Source: Heliopora coerulea (taxonomy: Eukaryota > Cnidaria > Anthozoa > Scleralcyonacea > Helioporidae). From it: a DNA stretch of 64,000 nucleotides. Both the position numbers and the translations under genes were made by a program. The stretch is taken from positions 516,501-580,500 of the forward strand of contig JASJOG010000139.1 of NCBI GenBank assembly GCA_030142905.1. Reading direction: 5' to 3'. The notes beneath the pieces are model-generated. The model was not told the DNA's origin and did no database searches. It was given only the letters and a program-made list of their open reading frames with translations. Positions 46,185 through 56,445 of the stretch are shown here, piece after piece. Position 1 is the first letter of the stretch; the number at the start of each line of letters is the position of its first letter.

Positions 46185-46718
46185 TACACCTTTTGCTGTT
46201 CATTACCAGAAAATATATTACGATCAACGCCAGCGTCAAACTCGTAAACGCAAAAATACATTCATTTTATTGAATCGACATTCATTAACGCTTTATTCAC
46301 TTTCAATTAACAGTTTTTCATAGAAAGTAACATTCACCAGCATAGATACCCAACCATTTGCAACAAGGGGCATTCTATGGTGCCAAAGGACGACCATTAA
46401 CACCATTGTGCTATACATTAGGGAGAATGAAATTTTAATAACGCAAGATATTACTCCGGTCTGTTGCAGGGTCAATTTTAAGGGGCACTCCACCCAAAAT
46501 ACAAGTTGGGTTCATATGAAAGATCTTACCAACATTAGGCCATTGGCAAAATTTCTCTGGCTAATTTCTTTTAGTTAATGAGATATTGCGCGCCGAAGTT
46601 CGAAATTTTGCCAAATTTGCGACGCCATATTGTCTTTCCAATGCAGACGGAGTACCAAATATGACGTCAGTGGGTGCTTCTTGCTCGACTACCGATGTTG
46701 TTTTGAAGTAAATTACAA

Positions 46719-46963
46719 ATGAGCGTTGTCGGAGAGAATCCTTTTGAGGAAGGTTGTTCTACTTCAAGCCGTTCGAACACCTCAAATCTGGATGTAGATG
46801 ATTTCTTGGAAAATAACTTTAACCTGGATGGTGTTCAAGGTTATCAATTTCAACCTAGACAAAATTCATACGCTGGAGAATCGAGCGAATCTGGTTATGG
46901 CGATGTGGATGAGTGGGTCAACGCTGAACCAAGTTCTGTCGCTCGACTGGATAACTTAGACTG
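46719..46963 (+). pseudogene. Mirror copy of the P2X7-tail-like exon 1
   Basis: The plus strand codes for MSVVGENPFEEGCSTSSRSN and on through SYAGESSESGYGDVDEW to DNLDW, nearly identical to exon 1 at 47672-47428, with the same gtaagt donor. Exon 2 is not present on this strand, so it has no partner exon and is a by-product of the inverted structure. Confidence 0.72.
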
Positions 46964-46970
46964 GTAAGTT

Positions 46971-47672
46971 TTAATTGAATTTCTCGTTACTTTTTTTAAG
47001 TAATGGTATTGTATAAGGAAGAAATGACTTCTGTAAACTTTTCTTGTCGATACCACCAGAATATTTCGAATCAGTTTGTTTATATGGAAACCAAACAGTA
47101 CGAAAATCAGGATTATCTGTCATGCAACAGTAGCGCTTTTGCGGTCTCTCAACTTCATACACCTCGTTCTTATCTAGCACCACTTGAATCTCCTGACAGC
47201 AAATGCATTCCTCTTCTCTGTCCATTATTTGGCAATTTTTGCACGTGCACCTGAAAATGAAAGGAGCTGTTGTTTTGCTTCGAGTGGATATGGAAATGTT
47301 TGGAATCCCTGTGAAACTGGTTCGAAATATTCTGGTGGTATCGGCAAGAAAAGTTTACAGAAGTCATTTCTTCCTTATACAATACCATTACTTAAAAAAA
47401 GTAACGAGAAATTCAATTAAAACTTACCAGTCTAAGTTATCCAGTCGAGCGACAGAACTTGGTTCAGCGTTGACCCACTCATCCACATCGCCGTAATCAG
47501 ATTCGCTCGATTCTCCAGCGTATGAATTTTGTCTAGGTTGAAATTGATAACCTTGAACACCATCCAGGTTAATGTTATCTTCCAAGAAATCGTCTACATC
47601 CAGATTTGAGGTGTTCGAATGGCTTGAAGTAGAACAACTTCTCTCAGAACGACTCTCTCCGCTAACGCTCAT
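46971..47672 (-). CDS. P2X7-tail-like Cys-rich protein, two exons, transposon-borne
   Basis: Exon 1 is 47672-47428 and exon 2 is 47250-46971, joined in phase 2 (gtaagt..ttttcag) to give 174 aa. Exon 1 is acidic and Ser-rich (SSHSNTSNLDVDDF, SYAGESSESDYGDVDEWVN). The join gives LDNLDWCTCKNCQIMDREEE followed by CICCQEI, then YCCMTDNPDFRTVWF. The C-x-C-x2-C...C-x-CC pattern matches the intracellular Zn/Cys-rich part of P2X7 receptors (P2XR_C), also seen as stand-alone proteins in many invertebrates. No membrane segments exist, so this is not a receptor. It lies within a palindromic TTAA-flanked element (46482-47910). Confidence 0.7.
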
Positions 47673-48143
47673 TTGTAATTTACTTCAAAACAACATTGGT
47701 AATCGAGCAAGAAGCACCCACTGACGTCATATTTGGTACTCCGTCTGCATTGGAAAGACAACATGGCGTCGCAAATTTGACAAAATTTCGAACTTTGGCG
47801 CGCAATATCTTATTAACTAAAAGAAATTAGCCAGAGAAATTTTGCCGATGGCCTAATGTTGGTAAGATCTTTCATATGAACCCAACCTGTATTTTAGGTG
47901 GAGTACCCCTTTAAGGTTACATGGAATCCCGAAATGTATAGAAAATAATGGAATAAAACTATCATAATTTGTACATAAACTGAATTCGGTTAGACAGTTC
48001 GAACCTATTTTATTTCACCAATACATGTTTTGCTGTTTATTACCAGAAAATATACTATAATTAACGCCAAACTCAAACTCATTAACGCAAAATTACATTC
48101 ATTTTATTCAATCAACATTCATTAACGGTTGTGTCACTTTCAA

Positions 48144-48574
48144 TTACACCTTTTGCTGTTCATTACCAGAAAATATACTATCATTAACACCAACCTCAAA
48201 CTTATTAACGCAAAAATGCATTCATTTTATTCAATTGACATTCATTAGCGTAGATACGCAACCATTTGCATCGAAGGGCATTCAATAGTGCCAACAAAGG
48301 ACCATTAACACCATTCTACGATACATTAGGAATAATAAAATTTTAATTACGCAAGAAAAATATCCTGCCTAACTGACATTTTATTATCCCTAATGTATCG
48401 TAGAATGGTGTTAATGGTCGTCTGACCGCGCTATGGAATGCCCTTAGATGCAAATGGTTGCGTATCTACGCTAATGAATGTCGATTGAATTAAATGAATG
48501 TACTTATGTGTTAATGAGTTTGAGGTTGGCGTTAATGACAGTATATTTTCTGGTAATGAACAGCAAAAGATGTA
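48144..48574. mobile_element. Foldback element, nearly identical to the inverted copy at 50718-51147
   Basis: The palindrome starts tacaccttttgctgttcatt and ends cagcaaaagatgta. Halves meet near 48360. Compared with 50718-51147 in reverse complement I saw one clear difference (cattacc/cactacc). Confidence 0.85.
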
Positions 48575-48891
48575 ACTTTTTTTTTACATAGAAAGTGACC
48601 TTCATTAACGTATGATACGCAACCATTTGCATCAAAGGGCATTCTATAGCGCCAAAAGATAAGCATTAACACCATTCTACTGTACATTAGGGAGAACAAA
48701 ATTTCAATTACGCAAGATATTTCTCCGGTCTGTTGCAGGGTAGATTTAAGATTATATGGAATCCCGAAATGTATAAAAGGTAATGGAATAAACTATTATA
48801 ATTCGTACATAAACTGAATTCGGTTAGACAGTTAGAACCTCTTTTATTTGCCAATATTTCAACAACTGTTTCGCTATGTTAAGTGCTCTAC
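48575..48891. repeat. Left arm continuation of the large inverted duplication
   Basis: It reads actttttttttacatagaaa, then a half foldback unit, then ggtctgttgcagggtagatt and gaattcggttagacagttag. The same order appears inverted at 50418-50717. Confidence 0.8.
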
Positions 48892-50100
48892 TGACCACGT
48901 TCTGTTCTGCTGAGCCCTTTCAGAACTGTCTTGGCTCACAAGATTGAATTATGCAACTGAAGACAGTTGTCCAGTCTACTGCAGGGGCAAAATGGAATCT
49001 TAATATGTGTTTTAGTTCAAAGCACTTTGTTAACACACATCAACTTTCACGTCCCAGAAAAAGAAAAATACAAAAAAAACCCCCCAGAAATAAACAGAAC
49101 TGTTTTGCGGCAAAATAAAGCTTCGCGATAAGTGCTTTCATGCAGTCTAGTACTGCGGTGTACTGTAAGCTTTGATTGCAAAATATGTTTTGTCTAAGAT
49201 GTAAACGTTGATGTGTGTTAGCAAAGTGATGTGAACTACAGTTGGTTAACAGCTTGAAATTATACTGGTCAGGAAAAATGTGGTGTGATGAGAAGATTTT
49301 AAAATATCAAGTAAGTGAAGGTGCAGACGGAATCACATTTAAAAGATAAGGGAATAAAACCATGAAAATTTATAAACAAACTGGTGAACGTGAGCTTCCG
49401 ATAAACTGGAGTTGAATGCCGTGTCTGCGATCAATCATGACGTTCAAGAAAGATAGGATAGAACTATTCTCTACCTCACAGCAAAGCATATTTCAATGTT
49501 TTGAGTTAAGATAGTCTTGAAACAACTCAGCAGAACACATAGAACGTGGTCGGCTGGGCAAGAAATGTCAAAACAGTAATCAATATATTGGCAAATAAAA
49601 GAGGTTTTCGAACTGTCTAACCGAATTCAGTTTATGTAGGAATTATAACAGTTTTATTCCCTATTATCTTTTGTACATGTCCGAATTCTGTAAAACCTTA
49701 ACTCTACCCTCCAACAGACCGGAGAAATATCTTGCGTTGTTGAAATCTTGATCTCCCTAATGTATAGCAGAATGGAGTTAATGGTCGTCTGTTGTCACTA
49801 TAGAATGCTCTTCGATACAAATGGTTGCTTGTTTACACTAATGAATGTCACTTTCTATCCAACAATGTTAATTGAAAGTGACAGAAACGTTTATAAATGT
49901 CGATTGAATAAAATGAATGTATTTTTGCGTTAACGAGTTTGAAGTTAGCGGTATTGATAGTATATTTTCTAGTAATGAACAGCAAGAGGTGTGTTACGAT
50001 GACTGTTTTGCCATTTTTCGCTCAGCTGGTCACGTTCTATGTGTTCGGCTGAACCCTTTCAAGACTATCTTAACTCACAACATTGAAATGTTTTTGTAGT
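48892..50100. repeat. Spacer of the large inverted duplication, made of foldback-family pieces
   Basis: It contains a short inverted pair (tttgttaacacacatcaac near 49025, gttgatgtgtgttagcaaa near 49210) and a foldback half-unit at about 49560-49995. The latter reads ttgccaatat-like flank, gaattcagtttatgt and ggagaaatatcttgcg. Confidence 0.65.
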
Positions 50101-50101
50101 G

Positions 50102-50431
50102 GGATACAGAATCGTTTTATTCTATTTTCCTTGAAGCTGTTTCAACCTTGTTTATCGTTTCCCCAGCTGCGGTAAGGCTAGTATCATCTGCAAACAATCG
50201 TGGTGTTGTTTTGGTTAAACATTCCGGCAGGTCATTTATATAAAGCAGGAAGAACAAAGGTCCCAAAGTAGATCCTTGTGGAACCCCGCATTTAATTGAA
50301 CTTTCTGATGAAACGACATCATTTATTTGACATTTCTGTGCGCGACCAGGTAAGTAGGATGTTATCAAAAATAAAGCCTTTCCTTTTATACCATAAGCCA
50401 TATATACCATATACCATAGCAAAACAGTCAT
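50102..50431 (-). pseudogene. LINE reverse transcriptase fragment
   Basis: The minus strand codes for YGIKGKALFLITSYLPGRAQ then IKCGVPQGSTLGPLFFLLYI then NDLPECL and LFADDTSLTAAG. These are the GVPQGS..GPLLF and F-ADD motifs of jockey/CR1-type reverse transcriptases. About 90 residues remain, bounded by foldback sequence on both sides. Confidence 0.82.
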
Positions 50432-50717
50432 CGAAATATTGGCGAAGTAAGAGATTCGAATTGCCTAACCGAATTCAGTTTATGTACGAATTATAATAGT
50501 TTATTCCATTACCTTTTATACATTTCGGGATTCCATATAATCTTAAATCTACCCTGCAACAGACCGGAGAAATATCTTGCGTAATTGAAATTTTGTTCTC
50601 CCTAATGTACAGTGGAATGGTGTTAATGCTTATCTTTTGGCGCTATAGAATGCCCTTTGATGCAAATGGTTGCGTATCATACGTTAATGAAGGTCACTTT
50701 CTATGTAAAAAAAAAGT

Positions 50718-51147
50718 TACATCTTTTGCTGTTCATTACCAGAAAATATACTGTCATTAACGCCAACCTCAAACTCATTAACACATAAGTACATTCATTT
50801 AATTCAATCGACATTCATTAGCGTAGATACGCAACCATTTGCATCTAAGGGCATTCCATAGCGCGGTCAGACGACCATTAACACCATTCTACGATACATT
50901 AGGGATAATAAAATGTCAGTTAGGCAGGATATTTTTCTTGCGTAATTAAAATTTTATTATTCCTAATGTATCGTAGAATGGTGTTAATGGTCCTTTGTTG
51001 GCACTATTGAATGCCCTTCGATGCAAATGGTTGCGTATCTACGCTAATGAATGTCAATTGAATAAAATGAATGCATTTTTGCGTTAATAAGTTTGAGGTT
51101 GGTGTTAATGATAGTATATTTTCTGGTAGTGAACAGCAAAAGGTGTA
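50718..51147. mobile_element. Foldback element, inverted twin of 48144-48574
   Basis: It starts tacatcttttgctgttcatt and ends aacagcaaaaggtgta. Halves meet near 50930. It forms the outer part of the right arm of the large inverted duplication. Confidence 0.85.
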
Positions 51148-52274
51148 GTTCTTATTAAAAATTCATCTAGAAAAAATTTAAAGAATTTAAAGTTTAATCA
51201 GTTGCTGTAAATGAGATGCAACCGCATGTGTTTCATCTGTTGATACAACATAATTTTCAAGAACTTTTAGCGTTGTATTCTCGGCCAAAATCGTTCGAAA
51301 CTTCACCTTTCTTGATGAAAGTGAATATTTACGAGTGCATGTTCGTATCAAAAGTACTTTTTAGAACATTCGCTGCGGTGTTGTTTCGGATATTGCAAAT
51401 AGAACTTGTATACCAAGAAACGTAAAACGGAAAATGAAAAGCATTCAGCCTCACCTAAGATTACCCATGGTTAAAATCGCAAATATACACGCCATTGAAC
51501 TCAATGCATCACATGCCGTCAATCTCCACTGTCACAAGACCGTCGTTGACTGCCTTTCATTAGTGCAATTATGTCACCTCAACGTGATATAAAAGAATGC
51601 ATAAAACGAAAAGTTACTCAGAAAAAAATAATTCCTTTTGGCAGAGGTTTCGCAAAGAAGTTCCACGAATCTGACAAGTCCTTGGGAACTATGTTGGCGC
51701 TCGCGACACTCACCGAAGTGAGCCGCGACACCAGTTTTGGATTGAAATTCATAGTTTAATAAAGCCCTAATGAACATAAAAATTGAATAGTTTACAAGGT
51801 TTCTGATCGTTTATTTTCAAGTGAGCAAAAAAACGGCTTTTTAGTCTGTTATATCACTAAGACAGGATTTTACTAGTCAAAGTCGATGTTCGCAGGACAC
51901 CGGTGAGTTGAAAACGGCACAAAAAAGTAAGTACACAGTACCAGACCCAAAATGTGTGACGTTGTCACATCAATCGGAATGATTTAAAAAGATTTCTACC
52001 AGGACCGAAATGGAAATGGAATGCTCGGTGGTGTCGTATGAACACAAACACCATTATTTTTAGGTTTGCTTTAGAGTCCTAACTCTGTACCTTGATTTGG
52101 CGGTACATTTTTCTTGGTTGTCGAAAGTAAGTAGGCAAAAATGTCGCGTTGATCTCTCTGAAAGATTCTGTTTCATTATTTTAGACTCCGTTTGATGGCT
52201 ATAATTTAACTCCCAAAGGTTAGGAAGATATAACAAAAAAGTCAATCCGACAAAAATAACACGGTAACAAGCAT
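51148..52274. other. No gene recognised
   Basis: Frames at 51216-51425 and 51571-51777 have no motif. No repeat structure was seen. Confidence 0.45.
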
Positions 52275-52423
52275 GGTCAGTTTTCCACTAGAGCAATTTT
52301 GTCGCGCGAAGCGACGTTTCATTGTTGAAATTGAATGGATCCATCATTAGGTCCAGGCGAAAGCTCATGAAACAAAAGAAAAAGTCGCTTCGCGCGAAGA
52401 AATTTGTCTAGTGGAAAACGGCC
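52275..52423. mobile_element. Short MITE with long terminal inverted repeats
   Basis: The left arm cagttttccactagagcaat continues to gtcgcgcgaagcgac. The right arm is gtcgcttcgcgcgaagaaat continuing to ctagtggaaaacggcc. There is no coding capacity. Confidence 0.75.
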
Positions 52424-53033
52424 TTAGCTCTTTAAGTACGAATAGGGGTCAAAATGACCCGGCAAAAACAAAAGAACCAGCGAGTGAACAAAGGAAAAAC
52501 AAAGAGAGCACAAAGAACAAAGGGAACAAAATTCAGGAGTTAAAGAGTCAAGGCTAGTTTCTATATAGTTGTAGTTGTGGTAATTCAGTCGGTGACAGTT
52601 GCCGATGGCCGGATGAAGTCTTACAACAATTGCTATATCATGGAAACGCGAATTGTAATCGTTGTGATTGGATCGGCGATGGATCGGTGAGTGTTGTAGA
52701 AGGTTTATTTATTTCAACTTCTACAACAATTGCCGGTTCCCCTTATTTATCTGCTGAATACAACTAGCAGAAGGCTTTTTGAAATCTTTTTTGTTATGCT
52801 AATGTACGCAACTGTCTTTCCACTCCCTTTAGGTATTAAATATTTGTATGAAAAAGAAAATGTCGTGCAGTGTACTGGTACTTCTACCCAGCTAACGTAA
52901 TAAGGGGAACAGGCCATTCAACAGTCACCAATGCGACAATTGTTAGTGGAAACATACATCGCCAACAGTCGCCGACACTCGGCGATAGGGAAAAGCTGAG
53001 TAATTTTGTTGACCGATCACAGGAACGATCGCG
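52424..53033. other. No gene recognised
   Basis: It contains A-rich sequence and several gtcgccgac/ggcgat words that resemble the MITE at 54727. They may be an older copy. Confidence 0.4.
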
Positions 53034-53656
53034 TTGCTGCTGATATTAGTGGTATATACTTACGCGCCCTTAGTGAATTTACCCTGCAGGAGGGTATCTA
53101 TTATACCAATTATAATTGGAGCGTTCGGGACTGTCAGTAAGAATTTGAAGACATGGCATGGTAAGATAGGACTGTATGGGAACACTGCTTTACTTCAAAA
53201 GGCTTGCTTGTTGGGCACAGGAAAGATTCTGTGCAGTATACGGGACAGCTAAGGCTACAGGATGTAGCTTGATGTTCTAGGAAACAATAATACCACGGAT
53301 AATAATATTCGGTGTGAAATATGAAAATAGTAATAATAATTGGTTGGAAGTACAACAGAGTACCGTTAAGATCAAACTGGATATACGCATTAGGGAGTGC
53401 TTTCAGTGACTTTAGAGGGCTGTACATCTCTTACTTCTTCCTGACTAGAGAAGTTGGGCGAGTTAGGGTTGGTCCTGTGGGTTCTTCTTAAAATCTATTT
53501 CAATGGTAAAATTTCCTTGCCTCACATGTTCCATGAAATGTGCAATGTCTGTTGCGGCCTTACCTGGCGGGATGCTGGGAGCCCGTAGCAGGCTGAGACC
53601 CCTTCCACTGTTCTTAGTTGGGTGACGTGCGAGTTGTAATAATAATAATAATAATA
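53034..53656 (+). pseudogene. 5'-truncated LINE: RT C terminus, 3' UTR and TAA-repeat tail
   Basis: The frame at 53034-53252 includes RVSIIPIIIGAFGTVSKNLK and LLQKACLLGTGKIL, the conserved end of many LINE ORF2 proteins (IP.vigALG.v.k.l..w...LQK..LLGTA.IL). Downstream come tggttggaagtacaacagag, gggagcccgtagcaggctga and a (TAA)n tail at about 53638-53656. Confidence 0.72.
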
Positions 53657-54460
53657 GGGGCACTGGAGTAGGACAAGCACAGATTCAAGCCTACTACGGG
53701 AATGTGGACGCTCCCGCCCACCAGAGTCCGGGATGGCACTTTTGGCAAGTGCCAGCAACCTCTAAGCCAAGGGTAAATAAGACTCTTTAGCCTTGCATGG
53801 AACTTATTGAAGAGAAGAAAACTCCGAGATAAAACCAGAAGTACGCAGGACATTGATTCAGAGCCAGTGACCTGCATAAAACGAGCAGGCTTTGATAAGA
53901 TGACCTAGGGAGTGGCGCCCCTGCCTTGCCAGCTGGGTAGACAGGCAGCCGAAAGCCTCAGCCTGCTTTAATTAACTGGCAGCTGCAAGAGCTGGCAGGT
54001 GTTGGTAAACCTGCCTGGTTCAGGTGTTGGCAAATCTGCCCTGTTAGCTTAAAAATAAAGAAAATCTATACAGCAGGCTGATGCCCTTGACCTACGTTTG
54101 TTGAGGATGAACCAACCTTAAATGCTGAGACAGATCTGCACTAGTCTAAGAATAAAACAATATTCAGACTTAACCCTTGCAGTAGCACGCCTAAACTGAC
54201 CTTAACTGGTTGGAAGTACAGCAGAGTACTGTTAAGGCCAAACTAGATATACGCATGGCGTGGGTTGCTGGGAGCCCGTAGCAGGCTGAGACCCTTTGAT
54301 ACAAACTGATACAACACCGGTGGTGATCGGAGCTTTAGAACTTGTGAAGGACTGGAAAGAAACGCCAATATTCCTAGAAACATCTTCGAAATCCAGAACA
54401 TTGCTATCCTTGGAACAGCCCATATATTGTGGAGAGTACTGTCGATTTAGTGGCATCACA
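53657..54460 (+). pseudogene. Second LINE 3' fragment, rearranged
   Basis: The 3'-UTR words tggttggaagtacagcagag and gggagcccgtagcaggctga recur at 54205-54292. They are followed by coding-like pieces DTTPVVIGALELVKDW and, in another frame, ILGTAHILWRVLSI (54300-54450). The order differs from an intact LINE, so at least two fragments are joined. The part from 53657 to 54200 is unassigned. Confidence 0.5.
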
Positions 54461-54726
54461 ATTATAAAACCTTAGGGGCAAAGTTTGGACCCTACTTTAT
54501 AAGATGAAGAGCATAAATAGCAAAAAAGAGCAACGAACAAATAATGATGAAAAAAGAGGATTTGAATTTGAACTTTTTGCTCGATGAAAATTCGGCACAT
54601 GCAACTGACACGTTATGTGAACGGTTTCCTACCCATTTTATTTTAACTGTTGGTGACCATTTTTTCGTTATAACTTTGTCTTTCCTAATTTCTATGCCTT
54701 AAAAACGTTGTTTAACAATTATCCTA

Positions 54727-54929
54727 AAGTCTAGTTCTCATGAGTGGGCGACGGTCGCCGATGTGGGCTTTGTGACGTCGGCGACAGGTTGCGACATCTG
54801 AGAGCGCGTTTGAAATTATATCGGCGATCGTCGGCGATTATTGGCGACCATCATCGACCAAGTCGCAGATAATAAAGTTTGTTTTCTGCGACATCGCCAA
54901 CCATCTGCGACATATCAGAACTAGACTTA
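54727..54929. mobile_element. MITE with AAGTCTAGTTCT ends
   Basis: The left end aagtctagttctcatgagtg pairs with the right-end agaactagactt. The interior repeats ggcgacggtcgccgat-type words (cggcgatcgtcggcgat, ggcgacca). Confidence 0.65.
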
Positions 54930-55243
54930 AACGCCATGATAAATACGAATAAATCCATCAATTAAATTAAGGTAAGCCATAATCAACCGTAATATCAGAA
55001 ATAGAGTGGTGGGTAGGCAGTTCTGAAACAACGTACTAAAATTTAAAGGTAGTACTCTGCCTAAAAACAAGAGAAGGTAATGACGTTTCGAGCAAAAGCT
55101 CTTCAATGTGACGACTCTATTGAAGGGCTTTTCCTCGAAACGTTCTCGCGATTTTTTTCGCAGAGTACTACGTTAAAACTCTTTTTATGCCGTAATTGAA
55201 CCTAGTATTAGTTAAGTTGTTTCGTGTGCGCTCCCATTCACAG

Positions 55244-55847
55244 TAAAGCCTAGTTCACATAAAATCGGTAAGCAATCGCATACCGTGGCAGACCGTCGCA
55301 GACGAGTGTCGAACTCAGATCGTCGCAGACAGGGGGCGAGAGACTATGCGCACATTATAGTCGACTGTTTGCAGAAAAGTTTGTAGCCCATAATACAGTG
55401 CGGTAGAGACAAATAGGACATAGAACACCAACTAGTTTCCAACTGGTTAGATGAACGACGAGTTCCTTAAAGTTATGTTCTCTAATCGCGAGTTCAAGAT
55501 GACAAGAATCAGAGAAAGAAGACAAATGCATGGAAAATTTGCGAAAGAGTAGGAATTCCCGTGGAGAGTTGCATTAAACGTTACAAATTCAGAACTTTTG
55601 CCTCTTCATCCGCCTCCAGAGTTCATTCCCCCGCTGTTCTTTTCTTTTCCGCACCAGCAACAAAAACAAAAGACTTCACTGCAAAAATTGTCGACGATCT
55701 AATGCAGTCATATTGGTAACTGAACGGTGTACCGACCCATTTACAAATTTTATGTGAAATTTTCGTCGGCGAACAATCCGCACATTGTTGCAGACGTCTG
55801 CAATGGCTTACGTTCACTTAGTACCGATTTTATGTGAATCAGGTTTA
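55244..55847. mobile_element. MITE with CACATAAAATCGGTA ends
   Basis: The left end agttcacataaaatcggta matches the inverted right end gattcacataaaatcggta. A third internal copy (acaaattttatgtgaaattt) is near 55742. Subterminal cgcagac words repeat. There is no coding capacity. Confidence 0.72.
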
Positions 55848-56267
55848 AACAACAAAGCTAGGATACGGATGATACTCACACAGGAAGAACTGTTTAAGGA
55901 AGAAACGAACAGTGAATGCGAGCGAGAAAACCAAGAATCAGGAAAAAAGAAAACAAAACCTCTGACATCATCAAATGTTCAACCAACAATTTAAAAAAGT
56001 TTAATTCAAAGAATAGAAAATAAAAGACGCTAGAGAGCAAATTACTTTCGATCAAGGTTAAACAAGATTTCTTACGAGAAATACTGCGTCAAGCATGCTG
56101 AACTGAACCGGTTAGAAAAATGAAAGATTATTTGCGTGCTGTAAACGAAAACAAATCAGTCGCATTCTTTTAAATATGATGAACTGAACCGGTTCCAAAA
56201 ATAAAAGGTCATCTGCTTGCTAATTATGTTTTACGATTTATCAAATTATGAAAAATTGAGAGAAATA
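55848..56267. other. 3' flank of BUB1
   Basis: This A-rich sequence shows no recognised gene. A repeated phrase (tgaactgaaccggtt) occurs at about 56100 and 56180. Confidence 0.45.
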
Positions 56268-56445
56268 TTATCGACGTAGGTTAGATGTTTGCATCCTCTT
56301 GTGGAAGGCGAACTTCTGCTTCAATCTTTGATCAAAGTATTCTTGAAACTCTTCTCGTACAGCTTTGATGGAAGGGAGTTCATCACAACTGGGGATGTTC
56401 AAAAAGATATCGAATAGTTTGGTCCATAAATTCCTGTTCCAAGCC
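56268..56445 (-). CDS. BUB1: BUB1 last exon
   Basis: The exon codes for AWNRNLWTKLFDIFLNIPSC then DELPSIKAVREEFQEYFDQR and a basic tail ending NLRR and TAA. The LNIPxCxxLPS motif is typical of the BUB1 C terminus. Confidence 0.9.

Larger units (their letters stand above)
46482..47910. mobile_element. Palindromic TTAA-flanked DNA element carrying the P2X7-tail-like gene
   Basis: The ends are ggggcactccaccc and, in reverse complement, aggggtactccacc. Each is flanked by TTAA (46478-46481 and 47911-47914). Arms of about 590 bp (to 47073 and from 47319) are inverted copies; a 245-bp single-copy centre holds the Cys-rich part of exon 2. It sits at a TTAA inside an older foldback element whose uninterrupted form (agggtcgacttaaggttaca) is at about 9544. 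TTAA duplications are typical of Kolobok and piggyBac; no transposase is present. Confidence 0.82.
46185..48143. mobile_element. Foldback-family element interrupted by the TTAA element
   Basis: Its left part (46185-46481) starts tacaccttttgctgttcatt. Its right part resumes at 47911 with ttaaggttacatggaatccc and carries a further half-unit to about 48143. The 1.43-kb palindromic element lies between. Confidence 0.75.

Noticed and set aside
47003..47254. Plus-strand frame of 83 residues
   Set aside because: It is antisense to exon 2 of the P2X7-tail-like gene; the shared start with 47388-47170 only reflects the inverted repeat.
53463..53877. Minus-strand frames rich in Ser/Leu/Tyr
   Set aside because: They lie antisense to a LINE 3' UTR and its TAA-repeat tail and show no motif.
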